From JAHEEL01 sp963785245 (lineage in GTDB: Bacteria; Actinomycetota; Acidimicrobiia; Spongiisociales; UBA5794), in NCBI GenBank assembly GCA_963785245.1, contig CAWAUO010000013.1:118454-182453 (forward strand): DNA of 64,000 nt. Direction: 5' to 3'. A program made the translations under genes and the position numbers. Numbering within the stretch: position 1 is the first letter of the stretch; the number at the start of each line of letters is the position of its first letter. Below are positions 1 through 7,883 of this stretch, one piece after another. The notes under the pieces are model-generated. The model was given only the letters and a program-made list of their open reading frames with translations, was not told the origin of the DNA and did not search any database.

Positions 1-1
1 A

Positions 2-1243
2 GAGATGCCGAAGGACACCGTCGTCTGCGTCACCGAAGGGAGCTCCGGGGTCCGTCGATGGGACGGCTCAAGTTGGACGAAGCACCCAACCGTCGCTGTC
101 ACCCCCATCGACCCAACGGGTGCTGGTGATGCCTTCGTCGGCGGCTATCTCGGAGGCATGCTGCTCGATAACCCGGATCCCGTTCGGTGCGGCCTTGAGA
201 CCGCGTCCGTCATCGTGTGCGGCCCCGGTGCGGTACCGCTGATCGAGGTCCTGCCAACCCAGGGAGTAGTCGAAGCCGACCCCCCTGCCACGGTCAGCGG
301 CACCGCTGTCGTCGACCCGGAACGAACGGCGGAGGTCGCGGCGGTCCTCGGCGACGTCGCCCGAGCGGCCGCGCTCGACTTCTGCGGCTCCCCCTTCCCC
401 GAACTCGGAGACACGAACGCCGTCCGCGCCCTCACCGTCGGCACGCTCCATCAATACGGATTCTGGGACGGCACCGATCGAGGCTACGGCGGACCGATGT
501 GGGCCACGATCGATGGAATTCGACGGAAGGGATCCGACTTCATCTGGCATGCGTTCACACGGGCTGCAACCGCCGAACCCACGGTTCTCGACCCAGATCG
601 CCTCGCGTTCGAGCCCCTCCTGTTCGACGAGATCTGCACGGCCGATGACGGCGTGTGCCCCGTCCCGGATGTGGGTTCACACCGGGTGCTGCAGCAGGCA
701 TACGGCGCGTCCATCGCCGAACTTGGCGGAATCTCGGTCGTCATCGATCGGGCGAACAGCACGCCGGACCCGCTCGCAACGTTTCTCGAGAGCCTTGCCT
801 CGATCCCCGGCTTCGGAGAGGATCCCTTGGCGAAGAAGGCCAACTTGCTGGCGTTGATTCTCGCCAACCGTCCCGAGCACTTTCTCGATCTACGGGGCTC
901 ATCGATGATCGCCCCGATCGTCGACTATCACATCATGCGGACCACGCTCCGGACCGGATGCGTGACCATCGTCGACGGGGACACCCGGCAGCACCTGGCA
1001 GACCGGATCTGGGTTGGCTCCGACACCGAGTCCACCATCCGGGTCGCTGCCCGTGATGCCATCAATGCGCTGTGCGAGCGTTCCGGCCTCGACGTGGCCG
1101 AGGTCGACGGATTCCTCTTCAGTCTCGGTCGGCGACTCTGCCTCGAGACCGAACCTCCGAGATGCGGTGAGTGCCCGATCGAAGCCGCGTGCGGGCGTGA
1201 CGTCGAACTGTTCCAGCCGATCTTCCGGACGACTGCCTACTGA
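2..1243 (+). CDS. PfkB-family kinase C-terminus fused to queuosine-salvage (Qng1/DUF2419)-like domain with Fe-S motif; 5' partial
   Basis: The gene enters from the left edge; its frame is open to base 2, so the ATG at 5 need not be the start. Counting from that ATG, residues 36-49 (DPTGAGDAFVGGYL) are the second PfkB signature, with the anion hole and catalytic Asp of ribokinase-type kinases. From about residue 105 a second domain follows. Its order of motifs, YGFW at 151-154, GGPMW at 162-166, a SHRVLQ helix and VDYH at 306-309, parallels the Qng1/DUF2419 queuosine-nucleotide hydrolases (NFSFW, GYW, RHRIL, ADYR). The C-terminus adds four cysteines (379, 387, 390, 396; C-x7-C-x2-C-x5-C) like the Fe-S loop of endonuclease III-type glycosylases. 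Inference: the kinase makes a nucleoside 5'-phosphate that the second domain cleaves, as in queuosine salvage. The PfkB part is secure; the Qng1 assignment was made by eye. An HhH-type DNA glycosylase relative is the alternative. Confidence 0.6.
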   Translation, partial: EMPKDTVVCVTEGSSGVRRWDGSSWTKHPTVAVTPIDPTGAGDAFVGGYLGGMLLDNPDPVRCGLETASVIVCGPGAVPLIEVLPTQGVVEADPPATVSGTAVVDPERTAEVAAVLGDVARAAALDFCGSPFPELGDTNAVRALTVGTLHQYGFWDGTDRGYGGPMWATIDGIRRKGSDFIWHAFTRAATAEPTVLDPDRLAFEPLLFDEICTADDGVCPVPDVGSHRVLQQAYGASIAELGGISVVIDRANSTPDPLATFLESLASIPGFGEDPLAKKANLLALILANRPEHFLDLRGSSMIAPIVDYHIMRTTLRTGCVTIVDGDTRQHLADRIWVGSDTESTIRVAARDAINALCERSGLDVAEVDGFLFSLGRRLCLETEPPRCGECPIEAACGRDVELFQPIFRTTAY

Positions 1244-1285
1244 TCGGTCGTACCGCGGCACCAATCCGCCGATCGATGGCACACG

Positions 1286-1322
1286 AGAGAACGCCACGAA
1301 CCGGGGGCTCGTGGCGTTCTCT
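1286..1322. terminator. Strong bidirectional hairpin terminator
   Basis: Perfect 14-bp inverted repeat: AGAGAACGCCACGA at 1286-1299 and its complement at 1309-1322, with a 9-nt loop. It lies between the convergent fusion gene (+) and the acidic membrane protein (-). There is no long T-run, as is usual for high-GC actinobacterial terminators. Confidence 0.75.
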
Positions 1323-1326
1323 GATT

Positions 1327-1377
1327 CTGTGGGCTCTCGGCGCCAAATGCGAGGCGGAGAACCCTGGGTTCACGTGG
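1327..1377 (-). repeat. Palindromic intergenic repeat R1, copy a
   Basis: About 50 bp containing the core GAACCCTGGGTTC (6-bp arms around one base). It is preceded by GTGGGCTC and GGCGCC blocks that recur with the core at 36.9, 51.0, 53.5 and 54.5 kb. This copy is in the reverse orientation relative to the copies at 36.9-53.5 kb. It sits directly after the terminator between convergent genes. Confidence 0.8.
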
Positions 1378-1378
1378 T

Positions 1379-1714
1379 CTAGGGCTCTTCGATTTCCTCG
1401 ACGAGCTCTTCGACGGCCTCTTCAGCCTCGAGGTCCTCGACAACTTCTTCGATCTCGGCTTCTTCGACGGCCTCTTCAACCATGTCGGCGATCTCGGGAG
1501 AGCGTTTCACGGCCGAGATGACGGCGTCTTGGATCTGCGCGACCTGCTCGTCGGACATGCGCCCGGCCAGCTTGAGGTCGAGGTACTCGCGGATCTCTTC
1601 TTCGGACATGCCGGAGAACTTCTGCTTCTGGTTCACGACAAGCGCGACAACCGCGCCGATGCCGGCGGCAAGCAGGATGAGGATCAGGGTCTTGAATGAG
1701 AACAATCGACGCAT
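1379..1714 (-). CDS. Small single-pass membrane protein with acidic tail
   Basis: A 111-residue protein of unknown function. A basic N-terminus (MRRLFSFK) is followed by one hydrophobic segment at about residues 8-27. The rest is charged, and the last 45 residues are almost all Glu with Ala, Val, Leu and Ile, a likely helical or coiled acidic tail. This predicts a membrane anchor with a cytoplasmic acidic region. ATG 1714 was chosen because AAGGAG stands six bases upstream; an in-frame upstream ATG at 1744 lacks such a site. It is followed by the LapA-like gene on the same strand, with a gap of about 80 bp. Real gene: likely. Function: not recognised. Confidence 0.65.
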   Translation of the reverse strand: MRRLFSFKTLILILLAAGIGAVVALVVNQKQKFSGMSEEEIREYLDLKLAGRMSDEQVAQIQDAVISAVKRSPEIADMVEEAVEEAEIEEVVEDLEAEEAVEELVEEIEEP

Positions 1715-1791
1715 GGGGGCTCCTTCGCGGTCTCTGATGATCACAGCCTAACGGCCGCCGGGCACACCGATTCTGCAGAAGGGCCCGAGTG

Positions 1792-2058
1792 TCAGTTGCC
1801 GGCCGAGCGTTTGCCGGCCCTCCGGCGCATGATCCAGCTCCAGACCCAACCCAGCAGCGCTCCGAGGAGGATGAAGATCCCGATGACCGCCCACAGCGGC
1901 AGGTCGACCCCCAGGAAGAGGAACTGAATCTCGACCGTGTCCCGGTTCTGATACACAAAGATCCCGAGAACGACCATCACGATGACTGCAATGATGATGC
2001 CAATCCCGATTCGATCGTTCGAGACGCGGATGTTCTGAGGTTTGTCGTCGCTCACCAA
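1792..2058 (-). CDS. LapA-domain (DUF1049) membrane protein
   Basis: An 88-residue protein with two hydrophobic segments (about residues 17-36 and 54-74) separated by the QNRDTVEIQFLFL region. That layout, NxxxVxxxFLF between two helices and a basic end (MRRRAGKR), is typical of the LapA/YciS family. In enterobacteria the relatives take part in lipopolysaccharide assembly; in Gram-positive actinobacteria the role is unknown. It is an inner-membrane protein with a short cytoplasmic tail. Length fits the family (80-110). It is encoded upstream of the acidic-tail protein on the same strand, possibly co-transcribed. Confidence 0.7.
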   Translation of the reverse strand: MVSDDKPQNIRVSNDRIGIGIIIAVIVMVVLGIFVYQNRDTVEIQFLFLGVDLPLWAVIGIFILLGALLGWVWSWIMRRRAGKRSAGN

Positions 2059-2151
2059 GCCTCCATGGGGGCGCTGATCGTCATCGTATCAGAGCAGCCC
2101 GTCGCGGAAATCCACGTGAATTGCACGCATGTGATTTATCGTTCATCCACC

Positions 2152-2241
2152 GTGGAGACACTAGGAATCATCATCGCTTGGTTGTTGATCGGCCTCATGG
2201 TCATGGGTTCCGCCGCCCTCTTCTGGGTATCGCAGCGCTAG
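2152..2241 (+). CDS. Possible 29-residue membrane micropeptide
   Basis: GTG at 2152 opens a 29-codon frame that is almost entirely one hydrophobic helix (IIIAWLLIGLMVMGSAALFW) followed by VSQR. No convincing ribosome-binding site precedes the GTG. The frame is followed at once by a perfect hairpin terminator (2263-2287), which gives it some support as a transcription unit. It lies opposite the LapA and infA genes. Speculative. Confidence 0.3.
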   Translation: METLGIIIAWLLIGLMVMGSAALFWVSQR

Positions 2242-2262
2242 CCAGTCGTCCGAGACGCGAAA

Positions 2263-2287
2263 CAGCCGGGATCTACGATCCCGGCTG
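2263..2287. terminator. Hairpin terminator after infA
   Basis: Perfect 11-bp stem CAGCCGGGATC / GATCCCGGCTG with loop TAC. Read on the minus strand it ends the RNA-binding protein-infA unit and is followed by TTTCG. On the plus strand it would end the putative micropeptide transcript. Confidence 0.75.
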
Positions 2288-2332
2288 CTCCTCAGACTCC
2301 CCGGGGAGACCCCGAGATGTCATCGTTATGTA

Positions 2333-2557
2333 CTAGCGATGTCTCCACACGATGCGACCCTTGGTCGGGTCGTAGGCGGAAACCTCGACTTCAACCTTGT
2401 CGCCGGCGATGATTCGAATCCCGCGGCCGCGCCGCATCTTTCCAGATGCCCGCGCAACAATCTCAAGACCGGAGTCGAGACGCACCTTGAACTCAGCGTT
2501 CCGGAGTGTCTCGACGACCAGGCCCTGTGTGCGGAATGTGTCGTCACCTCGTGCCAT
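2333..2557 (-). CDS. infA: Translation initiation factor IF-1
   Basis: A 74-residue S1-like OB-fold protein that binds the 30S A site during initiation. Family landmarks are all present: NAEFKVRLDSG, SGKMRRGRG, IRIIAGDKVEVE and a final YDPTKGRI. Length is standard (about 72). It starts 8 bp after the stop of the RRM protein gene on the same strand, so the two form one unit ending at the 2263-2287 hairpin. Many actinobacteria keep infA between map and rpmJ in the ribosomal cluster, so a pairing with an RRM gene points to a relocated or second infA copy. Whether another copy exists cannot be seen here. Confidence 0.9.
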   Translation of the reverse strand: MARGDDTFRTQGLVVETLRNAEFKVRLDSGLEIVARASGKMRRGRGIRIIAGDKVEVEVSAYDPTKGRIVWRHR

Positions 2558-2565
2558 GAGAACCG

Positions 2566-2811
2566 CTAGCGACGGGGACGGGCCTCGTTCACGGTAAGGG
2601 CGCGGCCCTCATGCTCGTGACCGTTGAGTTCTTCAATCGCCTTGTTGCCCTCTGCGGCATCCGGCATCTCGACGAAACCAAAACCGCGGGAGCGGCCGGT
2701 GTCACGATCGTTGATGATCGCGGCGGAATCGACGGCACCGTACTGGCCGAAGAGCTGCTCGAGGTCGGCGTTGGTCGCGCGGAACGAAAGGTTCCCTACG
2801 AAGATGTTCAT
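2566..2811 (-). CDS. RRM-domain RNA-binding protein
   Basis: An 81-residue protein that is a single RNA recognition motif. RNP2 is NIFVGNL at residues 2-8; RNP1 is RGFGFVEM in the middle, with Met where an aromatic is usual at the last position. The aromatic RNA-stacking residues of RNP1 are kept. Such short glycine-poor RRM proteins occur in cyanobacteria and some actinobacteria and are often cold-responsive. The start at 2811 is fixed by GGAGG eight bases upstream; longer frames reach into a non-coding leader. It is co-transcribed with infA 8 bp downstream, suggesting a translation-related or cold-shock role (inference). Confidence 0.85.
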   Translation of the reverse strand: MNIFVGNLSFRATNADLEQLFGQYGAVDSAAIINDRDTGRSRGFGFVEMPDAAEGNKAIEELNGHEHEGRALTVNEARPRR

Positions 2812-3055
2812 TACTACTGCCTCCAATGGGCATCGGCTCACGGGCCACTGTGGCCCGCACACGGGCGGGTTCTGTCGACCTGCCCTCGAACCAACAAGTG
2901 CCACGGCGGCAGCGGACATCCCTCTGTGCATAGGAACAATAGCCTCTCTTTGCTCAAGTCGGCGATCCCGGCAAACAAATCCGCGGCCTCGTCCATTGCC
3001 TGGAGTCCGATCGCCGCCTCTCGCCGGCCAGTTCTGCACCGGTAGGGTCCCAGCC

Positions 3056-4441
3056 ATGGCGTCTCCCGCATCGCAGCGCAACAACCGGCGCACCATCTTC
3101 GGGTGGGCGATGTACGACTGGGCGAACTCCGCCTACATCACCGCAGGCAGCCTCATCTTCGCCATCTACTTCGGCGACACCGTCTTCCCGGAGGAAGGTT
3201 TGTCGCTGTTCGGGACCGAGGTAGGCGCCGAGGCGTTCTTCGGAATCATCGTCGGTGTCGGGGCGCTTCTCCTGTTCCTCGCCATGCCGATCCTCGGAGC
3301 CATCGCCGACTACTCGAACTCGAAGCGGCGCCTCCTCCAGACGTTTGCCTACACGGGCGCCACCTTCGCGGTACTGACGGCCGTTCCCGGTGCCGGCGAT
3401 CTCGGACTCGCGGTCATTGTCGCTCTGATCGCTCAAATCGGGTTCGTGTCGGCCAACGTGATGTACGAAGGGTTCCTGCCCGAACTCACCACTCCCGACA
3501 CCATCGACCGGGTCTCAGCCAAGGGGTTCGCCCTCGGCTACGCCGGAGGCGGGATTCACCTCATCCTCTCGCTGGCACTGCTGTTCTTCGCCGAGCCGCT
3601 CGGAATTGCCGAGACGACCGCTCAACGGATCGTGATCGCGTCGGCGGGAATCTGGTGGGCGGGATTCGCCGCGTTCTCGTTCGCTCGACTCGGCGACACG
3701 GGAAGCACCACGACGATCCCGCGCGACGGTCCGGGAACCTCGATCCTCATCGCCTACGCCAGGCTCGGCATCGACCGAACGTGGAGGACGACCCGTCAAC
3801 TCGCAGGATTCCCGCACCTCCTGCTGTTCGTCGTTGCGTTCCTTTTCTACAACGATGGCGTCTCGACCGTGATCAAGATCACGCCGGTGTTCGCGTCGGA
3901 GACGCTCGACCTTTCGAGCACAACGATCGCCGCCGTGTTCGTCATCATCCAGCTTGTCGCGTTCCTCGGGGCGCTCGCGTTCGGGTGGTTGGCGAGTCGT
4001 CTCGGCGCCAAGAAGGCGATTCTCGTCTCGATCGTCGGGTGGGTCCTCGTGACGATCGGTGGCTACCTGACGCCAACGGGACAGGTGGCTCCCTTCCTCA
4101 TGCTCGGCGTGCTCGCCGGACTCGTCCTCGGTGGCATCCAGGCGCTGTCTCGCTCCCTCTACGGGTCGATGATCCCCGAAGAAGCGTCGGCCGAGTTCTT
4201 CGGCTTCTACTCGGTGTTCTCGAAGTTCAGCGCCATCTTCGGTCCACTGATCTTCGCGGGCGTCGACATCGCGACCGGTTCCGCCAGACTCTCGATTCTG
4301 TTCCTCACCGCCTTCTTCGTCATCGGCGGTGCCCTGCTGTCTGCGGTCGACGTCGACAAGGCACGCGCCTCCAAGACCCGATGGATACTCGATGGGTCTA
4401 CGCCCTCGCCGGACCGGCGCCCCCCTCCCGAACGGCCGTGA
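3056..4441 (+). CDS. MFS transporter, Atg22/UMF1-like
   Basis: A 461-residue polytopic protein with about 12 membrane segments. The N-terminal GWAMYDWANSAY motif is the hallmark of the bacterial UMF1/Atg22-like branch of the major facilitator superfamily, related to the yeast vacuolar amino-acid effluxer. It probably exports small molecules; the substrate is unknown. The ATG at 3056 begins just before the conserved region; the frame is open much further upstream, but that sequence overlaps the opposite RRM gene and has no protein character. Its stop codon lies inside the hairpin at 4440-4460, just before the permease gene on the same strand. Confidence 0.8.
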   Translation: MASPASQRNNRRTIFGWAMYDWANSAYITAGSLIFAIYFGDTVFPEEGLSLFGTEVGAEAFFGIIVGVGALLLFLAMPILGAIADYSNSKRRLLQTFAYTGATFAVLTAVPGAGDLGLAVIVALIAQIGFVSANVMYEGFLPELTTPDTIDRVSAKGFALGYAGGGIHLILSLALLFFAEPLGIAETTAQRIVIASAGIWWAGFAAFSFARLGDTGSTTTIPRDGPGTSILIAYARLGIDRTWRTTRQLAGFPHLLLFVVAFLFYNDGVSTVIKITPVFASETLDLSSTTIAAVFVIIQLVAFLGALAFGWLASRLGAKKAILVSIVGWVLVTIGGYLTPTGQVAPFLMLGVLAGLVLGGIQALSRSLYGSMIPEEASAEFFGFYSVFSKFSAIFGPLIFAGVDIATGSARLSILFLTAFFVIGGALLSAVDVDKARASKTRWILDGSTPSPDRRPPPERP

Positions 4442-4460
4442 TCGCAACTAGGTTGCGATC
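4440..4460 (+). terminator. Hairpin overlapping the MFS stop codon
   Basis: GATCGCAAC / GTTGCGATC form a perfect 9-bp stem around loop TAG. The hairpin begins at the second base of the TGA stop and ends four bases before the TTG start of the permease gene. It could attenuate read-through or hide the next ribosome-binding site. There is no T-run. Confidence 0.5.
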
Positions 4461-4463
4461 ACC

Positions 4464-6659
4464 TTGACCGCATCCGAACCCGCCCAAACGCACCAAGAGA
4501 ACGAGATACTGCACCGCTCGCTCGGTCTGTATGCCGTGCTGACGATCTCGATCGGAGCGATGATCGGTTCGGGCATCTTCGTCCTGCCGGGACTCGCGTT
4601 CAAGATCGCAGGTCCATCAGTGGTTCTCGCCTTCTTCCTCGCAGGCATCGTCGTTCTGCCGGCCGCCCTCTCGAAGGCAGAGATGGCAACCGCGATGCCC
4701 GAAGCTGGTGGGACCTACCTCTACATCGACCGGGCGATGGGCCCGCTCATGGGGACAGTCGCGGGCTTCGGTGTGTGGTTCTCGCTCGTCTTCAAGGCGT
4801 CCTTCGCCCTGGTCGGATTGTCGGCCTACCTCGAGTACTTCATCCCCCACCCGGAGCGACCCGTCGCGGCGCTCCTCGCGATCGTACTGATCGGAGTGAA
4901 TCTGATCGGAGTGAGGCAGACGGCGAAGTTCCAGATGCTGCTCGTGTCGGGCGTGATCCTCGTCCTGTTGGCATTCGTTGCGATTGGCATGCCGAACGTC
5001 CAATCCTCGTCATTCGATCCGTTCATGTCGCACGGCCTCAAGGGACTGCTCTCGGCCACCGCGGTCGTGTTCGTCTCCTACGCAGGGGTGACGAAGGTCG
5101 CTTCGATTGCCGAGGAAGTACGCCACCCCAGTCGCAACATCCCTATGGGGATGCTCGTGTCGATCGGCTTCATGATGGTGCTGTATCCGGCGATCGTCGC
5201 CGTCATCGTGGGCGTCTCCCCGGCTGCCGATCTGGCAAAGACCGAGACGCCGATGACCCTTGCAGCCGATGCGTTCGCGGGGTCGGTCGGCGTTGCGATC
5301 ATCGCAGGCGTCGCTGTGATCGCGCTGCTGTCAATGACCAATGCCGGCATCATCGCGGCGTCTCGCTACCCATTTGCGATGGCCAGGAACTCGCTTGCGC
5401 CGCGTCGACTCGCCATGATCGGCAAGCGATCCGGGGGCCCGATTGCCGGGATCGCGGTGACCGGCGTCATGCTCCTTGCCCTGGTCATGTTCGTACCACT
5501 CATCGAACTGGCCAAGCTCGCATCGGCGTTCCAGCTCCTCGTCTTTGCTCTCATCAACCTCGCCCTCATCGCCTTTCGTGAGGCACACCTCGACTGGTAC
5601 GAACCGAAGTTCAAGTCGCCGCTGTATCCCGCCACGCAAGTCTTCGGCATCACCGCAGCACTCCTCCTCCTCACGCAGATGGGAACGATCCCGCTGATCG
5701 GTGCCGTCCTCTTCGTCTTCGCCGGCGTCGTCTGGTATCGGACATTCGGCCGGTCGCGAGCCGTGAAGGAATCCGCCGCCCGCGACGCCCTTCGGCTCCG
5801 TGAGGATCAGCGACTCGTGCAGACCACCGCCGCCGCCGTCGCCACCGGCGGCAGAAAGCACATCCTCGTGCTCGTTCGAAGGCCAACAAGACCGAGCCGG
5901 CAGCACACCTTGTTCCGGCTTGCGCTCCGCCTCGCCGCGTCCCCGGGCGGACACATCCACGTGATCAACTTCGATGCCAGAACACGACGAATGATCCCGA
6001 CCGATGAGGACCGAGCGAGGGCGCGCTACCTCGGAATCGAGGTCACGACCGAGCAGTACACGGATGAGGACCGCCGCGGAATGGTGCATTCGTTCGTCGA
6101 GCGAGAAGGCGTCGACTTGTTCATCGCCGACCTCCCCCAGGAACTCAGGGCGACGCGACATGTCAATCGGGACCTTCGGTGGCTGCGCGAGCACCTCACG
6201 TGCGATTCAGTCTTCCTCCGCAACCGGGAAGTCGACCAGATCGACCAGATCGCGATCTTGGGTACCGGCGGACCCTACGACCCCGTCAAGATCGAGATGG
6301 CCGACCACATCGCTCGGCATGAACACGCCGACGTCCGGTTCGTGCACCTCACACCCACCGACGCGCCGCCCGCCCAGGCCGAGTCGATTCGGCGATATCA
6401 CGAACAACTCGGCGAGACCCTCACGGTCCCGTGGGACGAGCGGGTCCAGCCAACCGGCGACCTCGTCACCACGTTGACCGGACTCTCGCGTGGCGCAAAT
6501 CTCGTCATCCTCGGTGCCCCGACCCACCGCTTCCATGTCGTGACGGATCTTGCCGACAGCATCGCTGAATCGGTCGATTGCCCGGCACTGCTCGTCCACA
6601 CGCCGATGCTCGAGAAGCCAGGGTTTGTCACGCGCTCGATCCAGTGGATCATCGAGTAG
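4464..6659 (+). CDS. APC-superfamily amino-acid permease with USP-like C-terminal domains
   Basis: A 731-residue protein. Residues about 15-430 are an amino acid-polyamine-organocation permease: ISIGAMIGSGIF in the first membrane helix and about 12 helices in all. Residues about 465-725 are soluble and read as two universal-stress-protein-like folds; the second ends with LVILGAPTHR and DCPALLVHTP, typical of the nucleotide-binding C-terminus of USP proteins. This architecture is known for prokaryotic cationic amino-acid permeases, where the USP tail may sense ATP or stress. The start is TTG at 4464, the only initiator before the conserved region, and it sits directly behind a hairpin, so translation may be regulated. 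Substrate unknown. Confidence 0.8.
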   Translation: MTASEPAQTHQENEILHRSLGLYAVLTISIGAMIGSGIFVLPGLAFKIAGPSVVLAFFLAGIVVLPAALSKAEMATAMPEAGGTYLYIDRAMGPLMGTVAGFGVWFSLVFKASFALVGLSAYLEYFIPHPERPVAALLAIVLIGVNLIGVRQTAKFQMLLVSGVILVLLAFVAIGMPNVQSSSFDPFMSHGLKGLLSATAVVFVSYAGVTKVASIAEEVRHPSRNIPMGMLVSIGFMMVLYPAIVAVIVGVSPAADLAKTETPMTLAADAFAGSVGVAIIAGVAVIALLSMTNAGIIAASRYPFAMARNSLAPRRLAMIGKRSGGPIAGIAVTGVMLLALVMFVPLIELAKLASAFQLLVFALINLALIAFREAHLDWYEPKFKSPLYPATQVFGITAALLLLTQMGTIPLIGAVLFVFAGVVWYRTFGRSRAVKESAARDALRLREDQRLVQTTAAAVATGGRKHILVLVRRPTRPSRQHTLFRLALRLAASPGGHIHVINFDARTRRMIPTDEDRARARYLGIEVTTEQYTDEDRRGMVHSFVEREGVDLFIADLPQELRATRHVNRDLRWLREHLTCDSVFLRNREVDQIDQIAILGTGGPYDPVKIEMADHIARHEHADVRFVHLTPTDAPPAQAESIRRYHEQLGETLTVPWDERVQPTGDLVTTLTGLSRGANLVILGAPTHRFHVVTDLADSIAESVDCPALLVHTPMLEKPGFVTRSIQWIIE

Positions 6660-6692
6660 TCGCCCCCACATCGCCTGCCGCTCCGTCGTCGG

Positions 6693-7883
6693 TCACTCCC
6701 CTGCAGAGCGCCACGCCTCGCGGAGCTTCACCCTCCCACCGGTGCGCAGCACCGCTCCCGCGTAGACCCGCGACCCGATCCAGACGAGGGCGGCGGCGGC
6801 CAGACCCGTACCAACGACTGCGATCGCGATCTCCCACGGCTGGGCCACGCCTGCGGCGATCCGCACCGGCATGACGAACGGGGCCCACGGTGGGAACATC
6901 GAAGCGAAGGTCGGCAGCAACGCGTCGGGGCTCTCGGCGGCAATCAGGGCGATGAAGTAGCCGGGGAGGATGAGGATGATCGGCAGCATCATCGCTCCCT
7001 GCAGGTCCTCCTGACGTGACACCGTCGACCCAACGGCCGCATACAGGAAGGCATAGAAGGTGTATCCCAGGACGAACCAGAAAAAGACGCCGGCGATGAT
7101 CGGGAGCCCGATCTCCGCGAGGTCGATGTCCGACAGATCGGCCAGTTGCGCCGTGATGTAGGCGGCACCACCGAGCAAGGCGAGTTGGAGCAGTCCGAGC
7201 AGGCCGATACCAACGACCTTGCCGACGAGGACCTGCCAGGGACGGACACGAGCCAAGATCACCTCGACAACCCGGTTCTGCTTCTCCTCGACGGTCCCCA
7301 TCGCAACGAACTGCCCGAACATCAGGATCGAGATGTACAGCACCAGCGTCCCGACGAACGCGGCGACGCTCTTGGCATCTTCCTGCGGGTCGGCCACCTC
7401 GAGTGTCACGACATCGAGCGGTACCGGTTCGACGACCGCGGCAACTTCGCTGTCGGAGAGTCCGAAATCCGAGAGCGTGGAGGTCTTCACGGCGGTGGTG
7501 ACGGCTCCGCCGACGAGCGCCACGAGGCGAGACGACTCATCGGTGTGGAACACGATCGTCGTACCATCGACCAGCACGACGGCGGCCTCTCCATCGGTCA
7601 GCGCCGTATCGGCGGTGGCCCGATCCGGGTAACGGACGACGTCGATCTCCATTTCGAGGATCTGCGCCTGGGCCTGCAGTTCCTGCTCAATGCCGGGCGG
7701 CTCGGTCCCCTGGAGACCGATCTCGGTCACCTCGGCTCCGTCACCCGACAGCAGGTTCACAATGGGACCGACCGCGAGGATCGCCACGACGAGCAGGGAC
7801 ATCGTGATGAGGAACGGCCTGCTCGTCGCCCGTTCCGTGAAGTCTCGCTTGGCGAGGAGCGCGACCTGCCTCCAGGGACTCAT
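6693..7883 (-). CDS. ABC-2 type permease (NatB-like)
   Basis: A 396-residue membrane subunit. One helix near the N-terminus (LITMSLLVVAILAVGPIV) is followed by a long extracytoplasmic domain (about residues 45-170), then five or six helices, the classic NatB/YhaP layout. It overlaps the upstream ATPase gene by four bases (ATGA at 7880-7883), so the two are translationally coupled. NatAB-type pumps export Na+ or other compounds. The EEKQNRVVEVILA motif after the second helix is typical of this family. The substrate cannot be read from sequence. Confidence 0.8.
   Translation of the reverse strand: MSPWRQVALLAKRDFTERATSRPFLITMSLLVVAILAVGPIVNLLSGDGAEVTEIGLQGTEPPGIEQELQAQAQILEMEIDVVRYPDRATADTALTDGEAAVVLVDGTTIVFHTDESSRLVALVGGAVTTAVKTSTLSDFGLSDSEVAAVVEPVPLDVVTLEVADPQEDAKSVAAFVGTLVLYISILMFGQFVAMGTVEEKQNRVVEVILARVRPWQVLVGKVVGIGLLGLLQLALLGGAAYITAQLADLSDIDLAEIGLPIIAGVFFWFVLGYTFYAFLYAAVGSTVSRQEDLQGAMMLPIILILPGYFIALIAAESPDALLPTFASMFPPWAPFVMPVRIAAGVAQPWEIAIAVVGTGLAAAALVWIGSRVYAGAVLRTGGRVKLREAWRSAGE

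Noticed and set aside
2624..3055. N-terminal extension of the MFS transporter
   Set aside because: It covers the opposite RRM gene and lacks protein character; the family motif begins after ATG 3056.
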